A stretch of 64,000 nucleotides of DNA from Actinomyces qiguomingii (GCF_004102025.1 NZ_CP025228.1:558001-622000); one strand, 5' to 3'; positions 27,066-35,697 are shown, counted from the first letter of the stretch. Numbers and translations: made by a program. Notes: generated by a model from the letters alone, not told the origin.

Positions 27066-28094
27066 ATGACGTCTGGGACTGCCGGCCCGGCACCGCTTGT
27101 GCGTTGCTATGAGGCGGCCTCGATGTACTACGTGCAGGGGGAGACGATGGATGTGATCGCCCGCCACCTGGGCGTATCGCGGTCCACGGTCTCTCGCATG
27201 TTGGCCCGAGCACGCGCTGACGGCATTGTGCGCATCACCCTGACCGCCCCGGGGGGCGCCGGCACTCTGGAGGCGGCACTGCGAGACACCTTCAATGTGG
27301 CGGCGCGGATCGTGCCGGTGCGTGAGGGAACCACCGAGATCCACCGGCTGGAGCAGGTCGCGGCCGTGGCGGCTGAGGAATTGGTGGCGCTCGCGCCGCA
27401 CAACGGGGTGCTGGGAACCGCCTGGGGCACCACCATGTCGGAGGTGTCCGCCGCCCTGCCGCGCAGGCGGGTGCCCGGGTTGACGGTGGTGCAGCTCAAC
27501 GGCGCCACCGCCCCCGAGGGGGATGGCCCAAATGTGGGTGAGGTGTTGGGTGACTTCGCCGAACGGCTGGGGGCACGGGCGGTGGGTTTCCCCGTGCCAG
27601 CGTTCTTCGACCATGCCGCCACCAGGCAGGCCATGTGGTCTGAAAGGTCAATCAGGCGGATCCTGGCCTTGGCGGATCGGGCGTCCGTTGCCGTATTCGG
27701 TGTTGGCTCGCCGGATCCCACGGCGGCACTGCCCAGCCAGGTATACAGTGGCGGGCACCTGACCGATGGCGACTTGGAGTTGCTGCGGCACGACGGCGTC
27801 GTCGGCGATGTGTGCACCGTGATGCTGCGCCAGGACGGTACGTGGCGTGATGTCGCCCTCAACGGGCGCGCCACCGGTCCAACACCGGCGCAACTGTCGC
27901 GGATTCCTCGCAGACTGTGCATAGTGGCGGGTGTAGGCAAGGCGCGTGCCCTGCTGGCGGCACTGCGGGCGCGCGTGGCGACGGACCTGGTGGTTGACGA
28001 CGCGACGGCCCGCGCAGTGCTGGCACTGGCCGCACGGAAGGAGAAGCGCGATCATGGGCTCCACGGGCAGAACGGGCAGCACCGGCAGCGCTGA
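27066..28094 (+). CDS. SorC-family sugar-binding transcriptional regulator
   Basis: 342 residues from the ATG at 27066; the open frame continues upstream to 26895, but GGGGAGGGGG before 27066 supports this start. An N-terminal helix-turn-helix (YYVQGETMDVIARHLGVSRSTVSRMLARARADGIV) is followed by a SorC sugar-binding domain (GTAWGTTMSEVSAAL, VQLNGATAP, VAVFGVGSPDP). Such proteins sense phosphorylated sugars or polyols and repress or activate nearby genes. Divergent orientation from glpD suggests control by a glycerol or triose phosphate. It overlaps the GNAT gene by 41 bases. Confidence 0.85.
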   Translation: MTSGTAGPAPLVRCYEAASMYYVQGETMDVIARHLGVSRSTVSRMLARARADGIVRITLTAPGGAGTLEAALRDTFNVAARIVPVREGTTEIHRLEQVAAVAAEELVALAPHNGVLGTAWGTTMSEVSAALPRRRVPGLTVVQLNGATAPEGDGPNVGEVLGDFAERLGARAVGFPVPAFFDHAATRQAMWSERSIRRILALADRASVAVFGVGSPDPTAALPSQVYSGGHLTDGDLELLRHDGVVGDVCTVMLRQDGTWRDVALNGRATGPTPAQLSRIPRRLCIVAGVGKARALLAALRARVATDLVVDDATARAVLALAARKEKRDHGLHGQNGQHRQR

Positions 28095-28770
28095 CCGGCA
28101 TGCCTCGGCAGTGGATACGGGCGATGCGGGTGCGACGGATGTGGACCTGACGCCGTCGGCTACGGCTACGGCGTCGGAGTCGGTGCCGGTTCCGGACGGT
28201 TCGGGTGCGGCCAGTATGCCCGACCGCTTTCAGGACGCCGGCTGGCGCACCGTGCTGCGTCCGGCCCGGCCCGCCGACGCCCGCGCGATCGCCGAACTTG
28301 TGCGCCCCTACTCGGAACGGCGCATTCTGATTGGCAAGGATCTGATCAACTACTTCGAGGACATTCAGGAGTTCACCGTTGCGGAGGGTGCCGGGCGGAT
28401 CGACGGCGCGCAGGAGTCCGGGCTGATCGGCTGCGGTGCCCTGCACGTGATGTGGGACGACATCGCTGAGGTGCGAACATTGGCGGTGCGCCGCGATTAC
28501 CTGCATCGCGGTGTCGGCCATGCCATCTTGAACGATCTGCTGGATCGGGCTCGCGCCCTGGGGTTGCGGCGGGTGTTCTGCCTGACCTTCGAGGTCGACT
28601 TCTTCGCTGCACACGGTTTCCGGGAGATCCAGGGCACGCCCGTGGGAATCGACATATTCGTGGAGATGTTGCGCAGCCACGACGACGGCGTTGCCGAGTT
28701 CCTGGATCTGGCCCGCGCCAAGCCCAACACCCTGGGTAATACGCGTATGCTGCTAGAACTGGACGGGTGA
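28054..28770 (+). CDS. ArgA-like amino-acid N-acetyltransferase (GNAT)
   Basis: 238 residues. After a low-complexity Ser/Thr/Ala-rich leader of about 60 residues there is a GNAT domain: VLRPARPADARAIAELVRPYSERRILIGKDLINYFEDIQEFTV, then VRTLAVRRDYLHRGVGHAILNDLLDRARALGLRRVFCLTFEVDFFAAHGF. This matches the short single-domain glutamate N-acetyltransferases of actinobacteria (first step of arginine synthesis). AAGGAG is 9 bases before ATG 28054. It overlaps the regulator gene, but a functional link to glycerol metabolism is not evident; a general N-acetyltransferase role cannot be excluded. Confidence 0.75.
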   Translation: MGSTGRTGSTGSADRHASAVDTGDAGATDVDLTPSATATASESVPVPDGSGAASMPDRFQDAGWRTVLRPARPADARAIAELVRPYSERRILIGKDLINYFEDIQEFTVAEGAGRIDGAQESGLIGCGALHVMWDDIAEVRTLAVRRDYLHRGVGHAILNDLLDRARALGLRRVFCLTFEVDFFAAHGFREIQGTPVGIDIFVEMLRSHDDGVAEFLDLARAKPNTLGNTRMLLELDG

Positions 28771-28790
28771 GGTCGGCCGGATGGCCGGAG

Positions 28791-30182
28791 TCACCAGGTA
28801 TCGGACTCCCGAGTCCATTCTGGCGTCGTCATGGTTTCCAGTGAGCCGGCCTGTCCGGCCACTCCGGGATCGCCGCTGTGCTCATGCTCAACAGATTCCT
28901 CTAGCAGCGGGATGTCATAGATTCCGTCAGGACGACGGCGTTTGCGGGACTGAGTAGCGCCGCGCGCCGCTGCGGCGGGGGCTCCCATGACTGGGCGCCC
29001 GGCTGCTCCCTGCGTTCCTGTTCCACCGCTTCCCTGTGCTGCGGCTCCACCGGAAGCGGTACCCGCCATACCGGTGTTTCCGCTCACCCCCAATGCTGCC
29101 GCCGATCCGGAGGCGGTGGCGGCGTTCAAACCGGGCGTGAACACGGTGGAGGAGCCGCTGCTTAGTCCCCGTGCGGCGGCAACGGCTGCCGCCGCCGCCG
29201 CGGCAGCTCCTGCCGTTCCGGCGATTACACCGGCCTTATTCGAGGCACCGGTGCCAGGGGTGTGCTCGGAGAACGTCAGGGGCACGAGGCGGCCGTTTTT
29301 AACGGTGTAGCGGCCGGAGGCATGGGCGGCTGCCCGCTGCGTTGTGCCTACAGCGTTGGCGTCGGTATTGCTGGTGAAGCGGTCGACCTGCGTGGTCTGC
29401 CAGGCGGTTCGTCCCGCAATGGGATGACTGGTGTGTGCAGTGCTGAGAATCCTGCCACTGCTGACCGCTGCGGCCGCTCCGAAAGCTCCGGTGGCGGAAC
29501 CGTAGGTGGCTCCGGGGACCGCGGCACCAGTGCCGTAGCCGGTCATGCCCACGCCGCCGGAAACACCGCCACCGCTGTATGAGGTGGTAGCCGAGCCGGT
29601 ACCGCCGTTGTGCATCCCGGTGCCACCGCCATGGTTTGCGGGGTTGTAACCGGGAGACTCTTCGAGCGGCGTCTGGTCCACCTGACGGTTCGGGTCGAAG
29701 GCCGGCCGGGACAGGTCGATTTCCCGCAGCGCCTGCGCAGAAGCGGTCAGGGTGGTGTCCATGGGGGAGAGGGCCTCGGCGGCCTGCTGCTCGCGCTTCA
29801 GTGCGCTCTGATCCATTTCCTGTGACGTGGTGTTCGGCACGGTCACGGTGCCCAGAGGGGTCTCTTCCTCATGGGTCAGGGCTGATGGCAATTCCTCGTA
29901 CTTGGGTTTCGCAGTACGCATGGAGTCGCGTGCCGTGGTGCGCACTGTCTTGATGGCACCCACAGCGGTATACCATTTGCGCACCTCGGTCTGCAGTTGG
30001 GCGAGTGCCCCGGTAACCGCATGCTGAGTCTCTCCCTCGAATGCGGGGTTGGCAGCGATGGAGCGGATGGTGTCATCGCAGGAGACCAGGTCGGCCCGAA
30101 TCCGGGCGATGGTGGCGTCGTCCCCGTAGTCGTCCAGGTCGAGATCGTGGATCTTCTTCAGCTCCTCGACGTTAGTTCCCAT
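28791..30182 (-). CDS. PPE/EspB-like Gly/Ala-rich candidate T7SS substrate
   Basis: 463 residues. The N-terminal part of about 150 residues is helical (LVSCDDTIRSIAANPAFEGETQHAVTGALAQLQTEVRKWYTAVGAI), resembling the helical bundles of PPE/LXG-type ESX substrates. The remainder is Gly/Ala/Ser/Thr-rich with an all-Ala run and a basic RKRRRPDGIYDIPLLEE near the C-terminus. There is no signal peptide. It is preceded on the same strand by a 140-residue helical protein, the usual layout of a secreted pair. Recognition is by composition and context, not by a named family. Confidence 0.6.
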   Translation of the reverse strand: MGTNVEELKKIHDLDLDDYGDDATIARIRADLVSCDDTIRSIAANPAFEGETQHAVTGALAQLQTEVRKWYTAVGAIKTVRTTARDSMRTAKPKYEELPSALTHEEETPLGTVTVPNTTSQEMDQSALKREQQAAEALSPMDTTLTASAQALREIDLSRPAFDPNRQVDQTPLEESPGYNPANHGGGTGMHNGGTGSATTSYSGGGVSGGVGMTGYGTGAAVPGATYGSATGAFGAAAAVSSGRILSTAHTSHPIAGRTAWQTTQVDRFTSNTDANAVGTTQRAAAHASGRYTVKNGRLVPLTFSEHTPGTGASNKAGVIAGTAGAAAAAAAAVAAARGLSSGSSTVFTPGLNAATASGSAAALGVSGNTGMAGTASGGAAAQGSGGTGTQGAAGRPVMGAPAAAARGATQSRKRRRPDGIYDIPLLEESVEHEHSGDPGVAGQAGSLETMTTPEWTRESDTW

Positions 30183-30290
30183 GCTGCGTCAGTCCTTGTC
30201 GGTCCTTCGATGCGTGTCAGTCTTCTTCATGCCGTCTGTGCTTGGCGGGAGCGAGCGTCCAACCCAGCAGAGCATGTCTTCCGGGTGAGT

Positions 30291-30713
30291 TCAGTAGAGG
30301 GTGCCCTTTACCTGGCCGGGGCCGACACCTACCGTTATTGTGTCAGTTGGCGCCGACGTGTTTGGGATCTCGGATCGGTTGGCGCTCCAGTTCTTGAGCT
30401 TCTGCCGGGCTTCGTTCTTGCTCTGCTCATCCTGCTCGGCAAAGGCGGTGATGGCGGCGTCATAGTTCGTCTTGAGGGTGTCCAGGTCCTTGCGGGTGGA
30501 GGCTATGCAGGCCTGTAGTTGCCTAAGCACATCCGAGTAGGCGCGCATGCAACTGTAGGCCTCGATGTGAGTGGACCAAGTGGTGGCCGACTGATTCGCG
30601 GTGACCGAGCCTACGCTCGATGCGGCGGGCGAGGCGTAGTCATCCGAGGCGGTAGCCATCTTTGAGGAGTTGCTCGTCGCGGCATCGTAGTTGACCGAGA
30701 AGGTGTCGGACAT
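30291..30713 (-). CDS. WXG100-like helical protein, candidate partner of the PPE-like protein
   Basis: 140 residues from ATG 30713 (GGAGACGCA before it). It is Ser/Thr/Ala-rich and helical, with ATTWSTHIEAYSCMRAYSDVLRQLQACIASTRKDLDTLKTNYDAAITAF, a length and pattern compatible with ESX helical hairpins, although a canonical W-x-G is absent. It is located 108 bases upstream of the PPE-like gene in the same direction, so the two may form a heterodimer for export. Confidence 0.55.
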   Translation of the reverse strand: MSDTFSVNYDAATSNSSKMATASDDYASPAASSVGSVTANQSATTWSTHIEAYSCMRAYSDVLRQLQACIASTRKDLDTLKTNYDAAITAFAEQDEQSKNEARQKLKNWSANRSEIPNTSAPTDTITVGVGPGQVKGTLY

Positions 30714-31040
30714 TGCGTCTCCAACTGTTCGCAAAAGTAATCGGTGGGTGGCGGCGTACTGTTGTTACACGACCGGCCGTAGCCGGTGCGTATCGTGGAT
30801 GTGGATGGGGACATGGCTTCGGAGTGAACTCCCCGGGTGGACCGCAGGCGCTAACTGGGTGGCCCTGGAGGGGTGTTCTGACCGACACCATGTCACGAAC
30901 ACACTACGCTCGCGATCCCCGGTTTGCCACCGGGTACGGCTGTGGAAGGGGCAACATCCGGCGGCATGACTCTCGGACGTCGTGCTTGTGGACGCCTGCT
31001 CAGACCGTTACCATGACCATCCTGTGACAAGGAGGATGAG
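30714..31040. other. Divergent intergenic region
   Basis: 327 bp between the WXG-like gene (minus) and the PH-like gene (plus). AAGGAGG at 31030-31036 is the ribosome site of the latter. I recognise no gene or clear dyad. Confidence 0.5.
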
Positions 31041-31949
31041 ATGACCCAGCCGAGTCCGTACCCCGGGTGGGGGCAGGATCCTGAAGAGCATGGGCAGGGC
31101 TACGGCCACGTTCCGGGCGCCCAGGACTTCCAAGGATATGGCCAGTACGGGCAGGAGAACGGCTCGGCTGGACACGGGCAGGCTCCCACCGCCGGACAAT
31201 ACGGGTACGGCCCCGCGCAGCGCGGCTACGGAGACCAGTTCGGTTACGGCTACGGGCAGCCGGGCGTTTCTGCAGGTCAGGGGGTGCCGCTGCCGAGCGG
31301 GCAACCGCCGGTCGGCTTCGAGTCGTCAGGGGCGACGGATCAGGAGAAGCTGCTCAATGTCGAGGAGGCTCCCATTCCACTGTCCGAGGAACGGCTCGTG
31401 CTCAAGTCCAATATCACGGCATCAGGTGGTTTTGCCTTCTGGTTGACGGCGGGCTTCGGTGTAGCCTGTCTGTACGGCGCCGGCTGGTACCTGGTGAATG
31501 AGCCGGACAGGATTGGCTACATACTGGTGGCGCTGTTTGCGGGCCTGGCGTCGCTGGCTCTGGTTGTCTTTGTGCAGCGCAGTCATACCGTGCTGGACGC
31601 GACTGGAATCCACCTGCATGTGTTTGGACAAACGCGTGACTTCCCTTGGCCGACGTCGCGCACCAGTCTGTTCGCCCGGGTGACGCTGGGGAAGGTGATT
31701 AAGAGCGCGGATGCGTGCATGGTGATGCCGGATGGGCAGGCGGTGGAGTTGATGGGGCTGTCCTGGATGGGGACGTGGCCGCCGTCGTTGGAGGCGAAGG
31801 CCGTAGCCCAGTGCTCTCGGATTTGGGACTGGGCGGTGGCCCGTGGCTACACGCAGGAGACGCATGAGTACATTCCACTGTCGGGTGTCACCTGGCAAGC
31901 GCAGCAGGTGGTGCGTGAGAGTCAGGAGCGGCGCTATGGGTTGCGGTGA
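31041..31949 (+). CDS. Membrane protein with Gly/Tyr/Gln-rich N-terminus and PH-like domain
   Basis: 302 residues. The first 105 are low-complexity (GQGYGHVPGAQDFQGYGQYG repeats of YGxG/YGQ), cytosolic. Two membrane helices follow (GFAFWLTAGFGVACLYGAGWYL and IGYILVALFAGLASLALVVFV). A bacterial PH-like domain completes it (SHTVLDATGIHLHVFGQTRDFPW). It has no signal peptide. The final 12 codons (VRESQERRYGLR) occur again as an isolated 40-bp copy at 33299-33338. The function is unknown; similar PH-domain proteins occur beside T7SS loci. Confidence 0.65.
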   Translation: MTQPSPYPGWGQDPEEHGQGYGHVPGAQDFQGYGQYGQENGSAGHGQAPTAGQYGYGPAQRGYGDQFGYGYGQPGVSAGQGVPLPSGQPPVGFESSGATDQEKLLNVEEAPIPLSEERLVLKSNITASGGFAFWLTAGFGVACLYGAGWYLVNEPDRIGYILVALFAGLASLALVVFVQRSHTVLDATGIHLHVFGQTRDFPWPTSRTSLFARVTLGKVIKSADACMVMPDGQAVELMGLSWMGTWPPSLEAKAVAQCSRIWDWAVARGYTQETHEYIPLSGVTWQAQQVVRESQERRYGLR

Positions 31950-32035
31950 GTACCTCTAACAACCCCCAACCCAGCCAACGACTATGCTGAGCCTCTGTCC
32001 TGGAGGGGTGTCGGTGTCGCGGTGACTGTCTTGGG

Positions 32036-32653
32036 TTACTTGTTGGTGCGGGGTCGTGGTGGGGGTTCGGTGGGGAACTCGGCTTCCTCCGCGAGGTAGC
32101 GGCGTTCGGCTTCGGCGGCACGGTTGGCGGCGGGCGAGTTTACGGTGGCGCTGAGGACTCGCCCGACGGTGCCCAGGCGCAGTGATGCTGCGCTCGGTAG
32201 GGTCCAGGTGGTGGATTCCTGGGGGCCGTTGCGCCCCTGGAAGCGTTTCGTGGTGCCGGTGCCGTACAAGTCGGTCAGCACCCGGACGTACTGGTCGTAT
32301 GCCCGGCGCACCAGCGCAGGCGCCTCCGGCGGCGCACTGGCCTTAGGAATACGCGAGGCCAGCCCCATACGGAAGGAATCCATCTGACCTTCACCGATAA
32401 TGAATGAGGCGTCTTTGCCGCCCAGGTTGTGGCCGGTGGTAAACATCATCTCGTCTGTTGGTGATGATTGCCAGCCGAGACGGTCGCGCAGCTCCAGGCC
32501 CTGCTGGATGCTCATGGGCCACTCGTGCTCCAACCACAGTCGGATCACCGGCACGCCCACCTCTGGTGGAACCACTCGAAACACCCCACCACCGGGCAAA
32601 GACAGCTCAAACCCCGGAACCGCCCCGGCCTGTCCGCCGCTGGCACTGCTCAT
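32036..32653 (-). CDS. Paralogue 2 of a putative immunity protein (DUF6301-like)
   Basis: 205 residues from ATG 32653, preceded by GGGAGGAAG. Conserved core: GAVPGFELSLPGGGVFRVVP, WLEHEWPMSIQQGLELRDRLGW and VRVLTDLYGTGTTKRFQG. Nearly the same protein is encoded at 35041-35697. No signal peptide or membrane segment, so it is cytoplasmic. Its position behind a decayed toxin linker and the existence of a second copy right after the large toxin gene suggest an immunity role. I think it belongs to the DUF6301 group but have not been able to verify that. Confidence 0.6.
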   Translation of the reverse strand: MSSASGGQAGAVPGFELSLPGGGVFRVVPPEVGVPVIRLWLEHEWPMSIQQGLELRDRLGWQSSPTDEMMFTTGHNLGGKDASFIIGEGQMDSFRMGLASRIPKASAPPEAPALVRRAYDQYVRVLTDLYGTGTTKRFQGRNGPQESTTWTLPSAASLRLGTVGRVLSATVNSPAANRAAEAERRYLAEEAEFPTEPPPRPRTNK

Positions 32654-32858
32654 ACCTGCTTCCTCCCTCAGCGAAGCTGTGGCCCTCTGCGCTACCAAGT
32701 ACTTTAGGTCATGCGGGTGGCAATGAGCCTTTTCTCGCCAGAACTGGCGGATCGGAGCAGGAGAACGGCGCGAAGAGCCGGTAATTGTCGGTAGAGAGCG
32801 AGGGTCGCGTCCACGGGGGGCCGCAGTGCCCCCGCGTTGTACCGAATCTTCTCTGTCA

Positions 32859-33298
32859 TTACGCAGATCCCGGTGGACCCGGGGCTCCTGATGAGAAAGG
32901 CTCACTGTTCTGATACCTGTCATCAACGTCGCTGGCAGGACCGTCTGCCCCGTCTGCGTCGGCGTGATCGCTGGCGTCGTGGTCGTGACTGGTGTCGTGC
33001 TGGCCGTCTTGATCTGCGGTGTTGTCTTTTGCGTGGTCGTTGTCGGTGTCGGTGTCGGTGTCTGGTTCGTTGTTGTGGTTGGTGGTCGGGTTGGGTGTGT
33101 CGTCGGTTTTGGTGTGTGGGGTTGTGGTCTCGGCTGCTGCGGAGTTCGAGCGGGGGCTGTTGTCTTCCGGGTCCCTGCGGGCAGATACGGATTCGGGCTC
33201 CTGACCCTTGGGGTGCTCAGAATCCGGCGACTCCGGATCCCGGGGGCGCGCTCGGGGCGCGGGCTGCTGGCATCCGGCGCCTCGGCAATGGGACTGCC
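32859..33298 (-). pseudogene. Decayed copy of the large toxin linker
   Basis: The minus-strand frame runs through PESPDSEHPKGQEPESVSAR, TPHTKTDDTPNPTTNHNNEP and DADGADGPASDVDDRYQ, nearly identical to the linker of the 925-residue toxin (36562-36925), then ends at NSEPFSSGAPGPPGSA and a stop at 32859. A gap of about 27 bp and a jump to the segment matching 37128-37165 show deletions. It has no start codon and no C-terminal catalytic domain. Confidence 0.8.
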
Positions 33299-33338
33299 GG
33301 TGCGTGAGAGCCAGGAGCGGCGCTATGGGTTGCGGTGA
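33299..33338. repeat. 40-bp copy of the end of the PH-like gene
   Basis: The last 12 codons plus stop of the PH-like gene (31910-31949) recur here with one mismatch in 40 bases, next to the toxin-linker remnant. It marks an old recombination joint. Confidence 0.9.
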
Positions 33339-33439
33339 TCGGCTGGGCTGCTATGACTCGGGTGCCGGGTGCTGGTTCAGCTTGTCAGTCAGTTGACCAA
33401 CCCGTCGGCCCGGCACAGCAGTATGTGCCGGGCTGTTGC

Positions 33440-33967
33440 TCATGCGATTGGGGTGGCGAAGCGGGCGCAGTAGGCGGGGTCTACCGGGGGTGTTTGGCCC
33501 TGGGCGTTAGTGATGGTGGTGGCGACGGCGCGCATGAGTTGGGCGACGGCGTCGTTGGTGAGCTGGCTGGCCCACTGCTGGTCATCGGTGGGCATGAGCT
33601 GCTCGATCAGTTCGACGGTGTGTCCGGCGACCTGGAGGAAGCGGCCGGTGTACAGGACGGTTCCGGGCAGAAGGGCCACCTCCTGGGCCTGGGGTACGGC
33701 AGATACCGGTGCCACGTCCCTTCCTGTGTGCACTACCACGACGGCGATACCGGGGCTGGTCATTCCTGCGGTGGCTATGACTAGGTCGCGACTGGTGGCG
33801 GTGATGCCCTGGGGTACCACCACTCCTGGCTGGGTGCCGGTCGGGCTGGTGATACCGCGGAAGGTGACGGCCCCGGTGGGTGGGAGCTCGCGCAGGCCGG
33901 CGACGGCGCGCTTGAAGCGTTCCTCGGGCGTGGGCTGATCGGGAACCGACTGGCTGGGCGTGGTCAT
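33440..33967 (-). CDS. ADP-ribosyltransferase-like protein (weak), possible effector
   Basis: 175 residues, no signal peptide. The order of elements resembles an ADP-ribosyltransferase fold: TFRGITSP (Arg in first strand), SRDLVIATAGM (second strand, where S-T-S is expected) and QAQEVALLPGTVLY, comparable with the catalytic [QE]-x-E-V-L-x-P-P-G-T strand. The Gln/Glu two residues before the key Glu is replaced by Ala, so it may be a divergent or inactive member. It overlaps the upstream 320-residue gene by ATGA. It lies between the two paralogous putative immunity genes. Assignment is inference. Confidence 0.4.
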   Translation of the reverse strand: MTTPSQSVPDQPTPEERFKRAVAGLRELPPTGAVTFRGITSPTGTQPGVVVPQGITATSRDLVIATAGMTSPGIAVVVVHTGRDVAPVSAVPQAQEVALLPGTVLYTGRFLQVAGHTVELIEQLMPTDDQQWASQLTNDAVAQLMRAVATTITNAQGQTPPVDPAYCARFATPIA

Positions 33968-34926
33968 CGGATGGTGTCCTCCTGTTTATGGGACTCGTCT
34001 TGCTTGCGTTCCTGGGCCTTCCGGTAGGCCAGTTTGGCTTTGTAGCCCTGTGCTTGTCGGAAGTGTTCACGGTTTGGGGCTGGTTTCACCCATGGTTGGG
34101 GCCGGTACGGCAGGATCGGATCACCATCACTCCACCAAGGGCCGAGCAAGGCGTGGTCGGTGGCGACCGCGGCCGGTACGGGCTCGGCGGATGGGGGGAC
34201 AGTTATCGGGCTGCCCGAGTCGGTTGGGACGGCTGGTAGCGGTGTCAGGGTCACGGGCAACCACAGTGTCTGAATGCTTAGTTCGGTGGCGTTCAGGTCG
34301 GTGGGCCAGGGCTCCGCGTCGGTGCGCGAGGCGGCCCACGCCTGCCCGCAGTACTCCAGCACGAATGTGGTCTGGCCTTCAGAACCGTCAGTGCGGAACA
34401 GCCCCACGATCCAGGCGTCCTGTTCCTGACGGTTAAGCCTGTCAAACCACTGATTGATGTCGGGCTCAGGCTGGTCGGTGTTGAGGCGGATGCTGGTCAG
34501 AAAGCCCCGTCGCAACCTGAACCGGCAGGTGGGCGGGAGCATCTTCAGTCCCGTCGGGTCATCCGCCCAGCGGGGCCTTTTCGGCGGGACTTGGCGTACA
34601 CGGGTCCTGCCGCGTGCGTCCTCGGTGACCGTGTAATGCAACTGTGCGTGGCGCAGCCGGTTGCGGCGGAGGTTCTCCGCGTCGCGCTCAAAGAACTCGT
34701 CTTTGGTTATGCAGTCGTAGTCGATGGTGCCGTCTTCAGGGCGGGTGGGGTACCAGCGTCGGTCCCAGTACTGGTCCTCAAGATCATCGGGGATCTGTCC
34801 CAGTCCCAGGCGCGTTGCCTCGTCCTGGTCAATGCGCAAACGGTCTTGAATGATGCCTGGGCGGAGATCGCGGATGTCGCCGGTGAACGGACGACGCACT
34901 CCGTCGTCACCAATCAGGTCAAACAT
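33964..34926 (-). CDS. Hypothetical protein, coupled to ART-like gene
   Basis: 320 residues of unknown function. It is rich in Trp, Arg, Asp and Pro (DQYWDRRWYPTRPEDGTIDYDCITKDEF, WIVGLFRTDGSEGQTTFVLEYCGQAW) and ends in a Lys/Gln/Glu-rich charged tail. There is no signal peptide and no membrane helix. The stop overlaps the ART-like start (ATGA), so the two are made together; it might be the cognate immunity protein, a chaperone or part of the same effector module. AGGAACG precedes ATG 34926. Confidence 0.55.
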   Translation of the reverse strand: MFDLIGDDGVRRPFTGDIRDLRPGIIQDRLRIDQDEATRLGLGQIPDDLEDQYWDRRWYPTRPEDGTIDYDCITKDEFFERDAENLRRNRLRHAQLHYTVTEDARGRTRVRQVPPKRPRWADDPTGLKMLPPTCRFRLRRGFLTSIRLNTDQPEPDINQWFDRLNRQEQDAWIVGLFRTDGSEGQTTFVLEYCGQAWAASRTDAEPWPTDLNATELSIQTLWLPVTLTPLPAVPTDSGSPITVPPSAEPVPAAVATDHALLGPWWSDGDPILPYRPQPWVKPAPNREHFRQAQGYKAKLAYRKAQERKQDESHKQEDTIR

Positions 34927-35040
34927 GGTCGTTCCTGGAGCGTGTGAGTGTCGTAGTCATGCATTGCCATCCGCATGATAGCCATGCTCGTCCGGCGGGA
35001 GGATCTGGAGGGGTGTCGGTGTCGCGGTGACTGTCTTGGG

Positions 35041-35697
35041 TTACTTGTTGGTGCGGGTTCGTGGTGGGGGTTCGGTGGGGAACTCGGCTTCCTCCGCGAG
35101 GTAGCGGCGTTCGGCTTCGGCGGCACGGTTGGCGGCGGGCGAGTCCACGGTAGCGTCAATAATCCTTCCCAGGACGCCGACTGTCAGTGATGCTCCGGTC
35201 GGTAGGGTCCAGGTGGTGGATTCCTGGGGGCCGTTGCGCCCCTGGAAGTGTTTCGTGGTGCCGGTGCCGTACAAGTCGGTCAGCACCCGGATGTACTGGT
35301 CGTATGCCTGGCGCACCAGCACAGAGGCTTCCGGCGGCGCACTGGCCTTAGGAATACGCGAAGCCAGCCCCATACGGAAGGCCCCAATCTGGCCTTTGAG
35401 CGTGAAGAAAGAGGCGTCCTTGCCGCCCAGGTCGTGGCCGGTGGTAAACATGGTCTCCCTGGTCGGTGATGATTGCCAGCCGAGACGGTCGCGCAGCTCC
35501 AGGCCCTGCTGGATGCTCATGGGCCACTCGTGCTCCAACCACAGTCGGATCACCGGCACGCCCACCTCCGGTGGAACCACTCGAAACACCCCACCACCGG
35601 GCAAAGACAGCTCAAACCCCGGAACCGCCCCGGTCGTGCTGCCAGTCCCCGGGGCGGGTACGCCTGAGTCAGCCTGTTCATTGCTACTAGTGCTCAT
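35041..35697 (-). CDS. Paralogue 1 of a putative immunity protein (DUF6301-like)
   Basis: 218 residues, nearly identical over about 190 residues to the protein at 32036-32653. Differences cluster at the N-terminus and in DASFFTLKGQIGAF and TGASLTVGVLGRIIDATVDS. It lies 150 bases behind the large toxin gene on the same strand, the normal position for an immunity gene. The stop-proximal DNA, about 140 bp, is duplicated exactly 3005 bp away (32000-32140 against 35005-35145). GGGAGGAAAC lies before ATG. Confidence 0.65.
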   Translation of the reverse strand: MSTSSNEQADSGVPAPGTGSTTGAVPGFELSLPGGGVFRVVPPEVGVPVIRLWLEHEWPMSIQQGLELRDRLGWQSSPTRETMFTTGHDLGGKDASFFTLKGQIGAFRMGLASRIPKASAPPEASVLVRQAYDQYIRVLTDLYGTGTTKHFQGRNGPQESTTWTLPTGASLTVGVLGRIIDATVDSPAANRAAEAERRYLAEEAEFPTEPPPRTRTNK

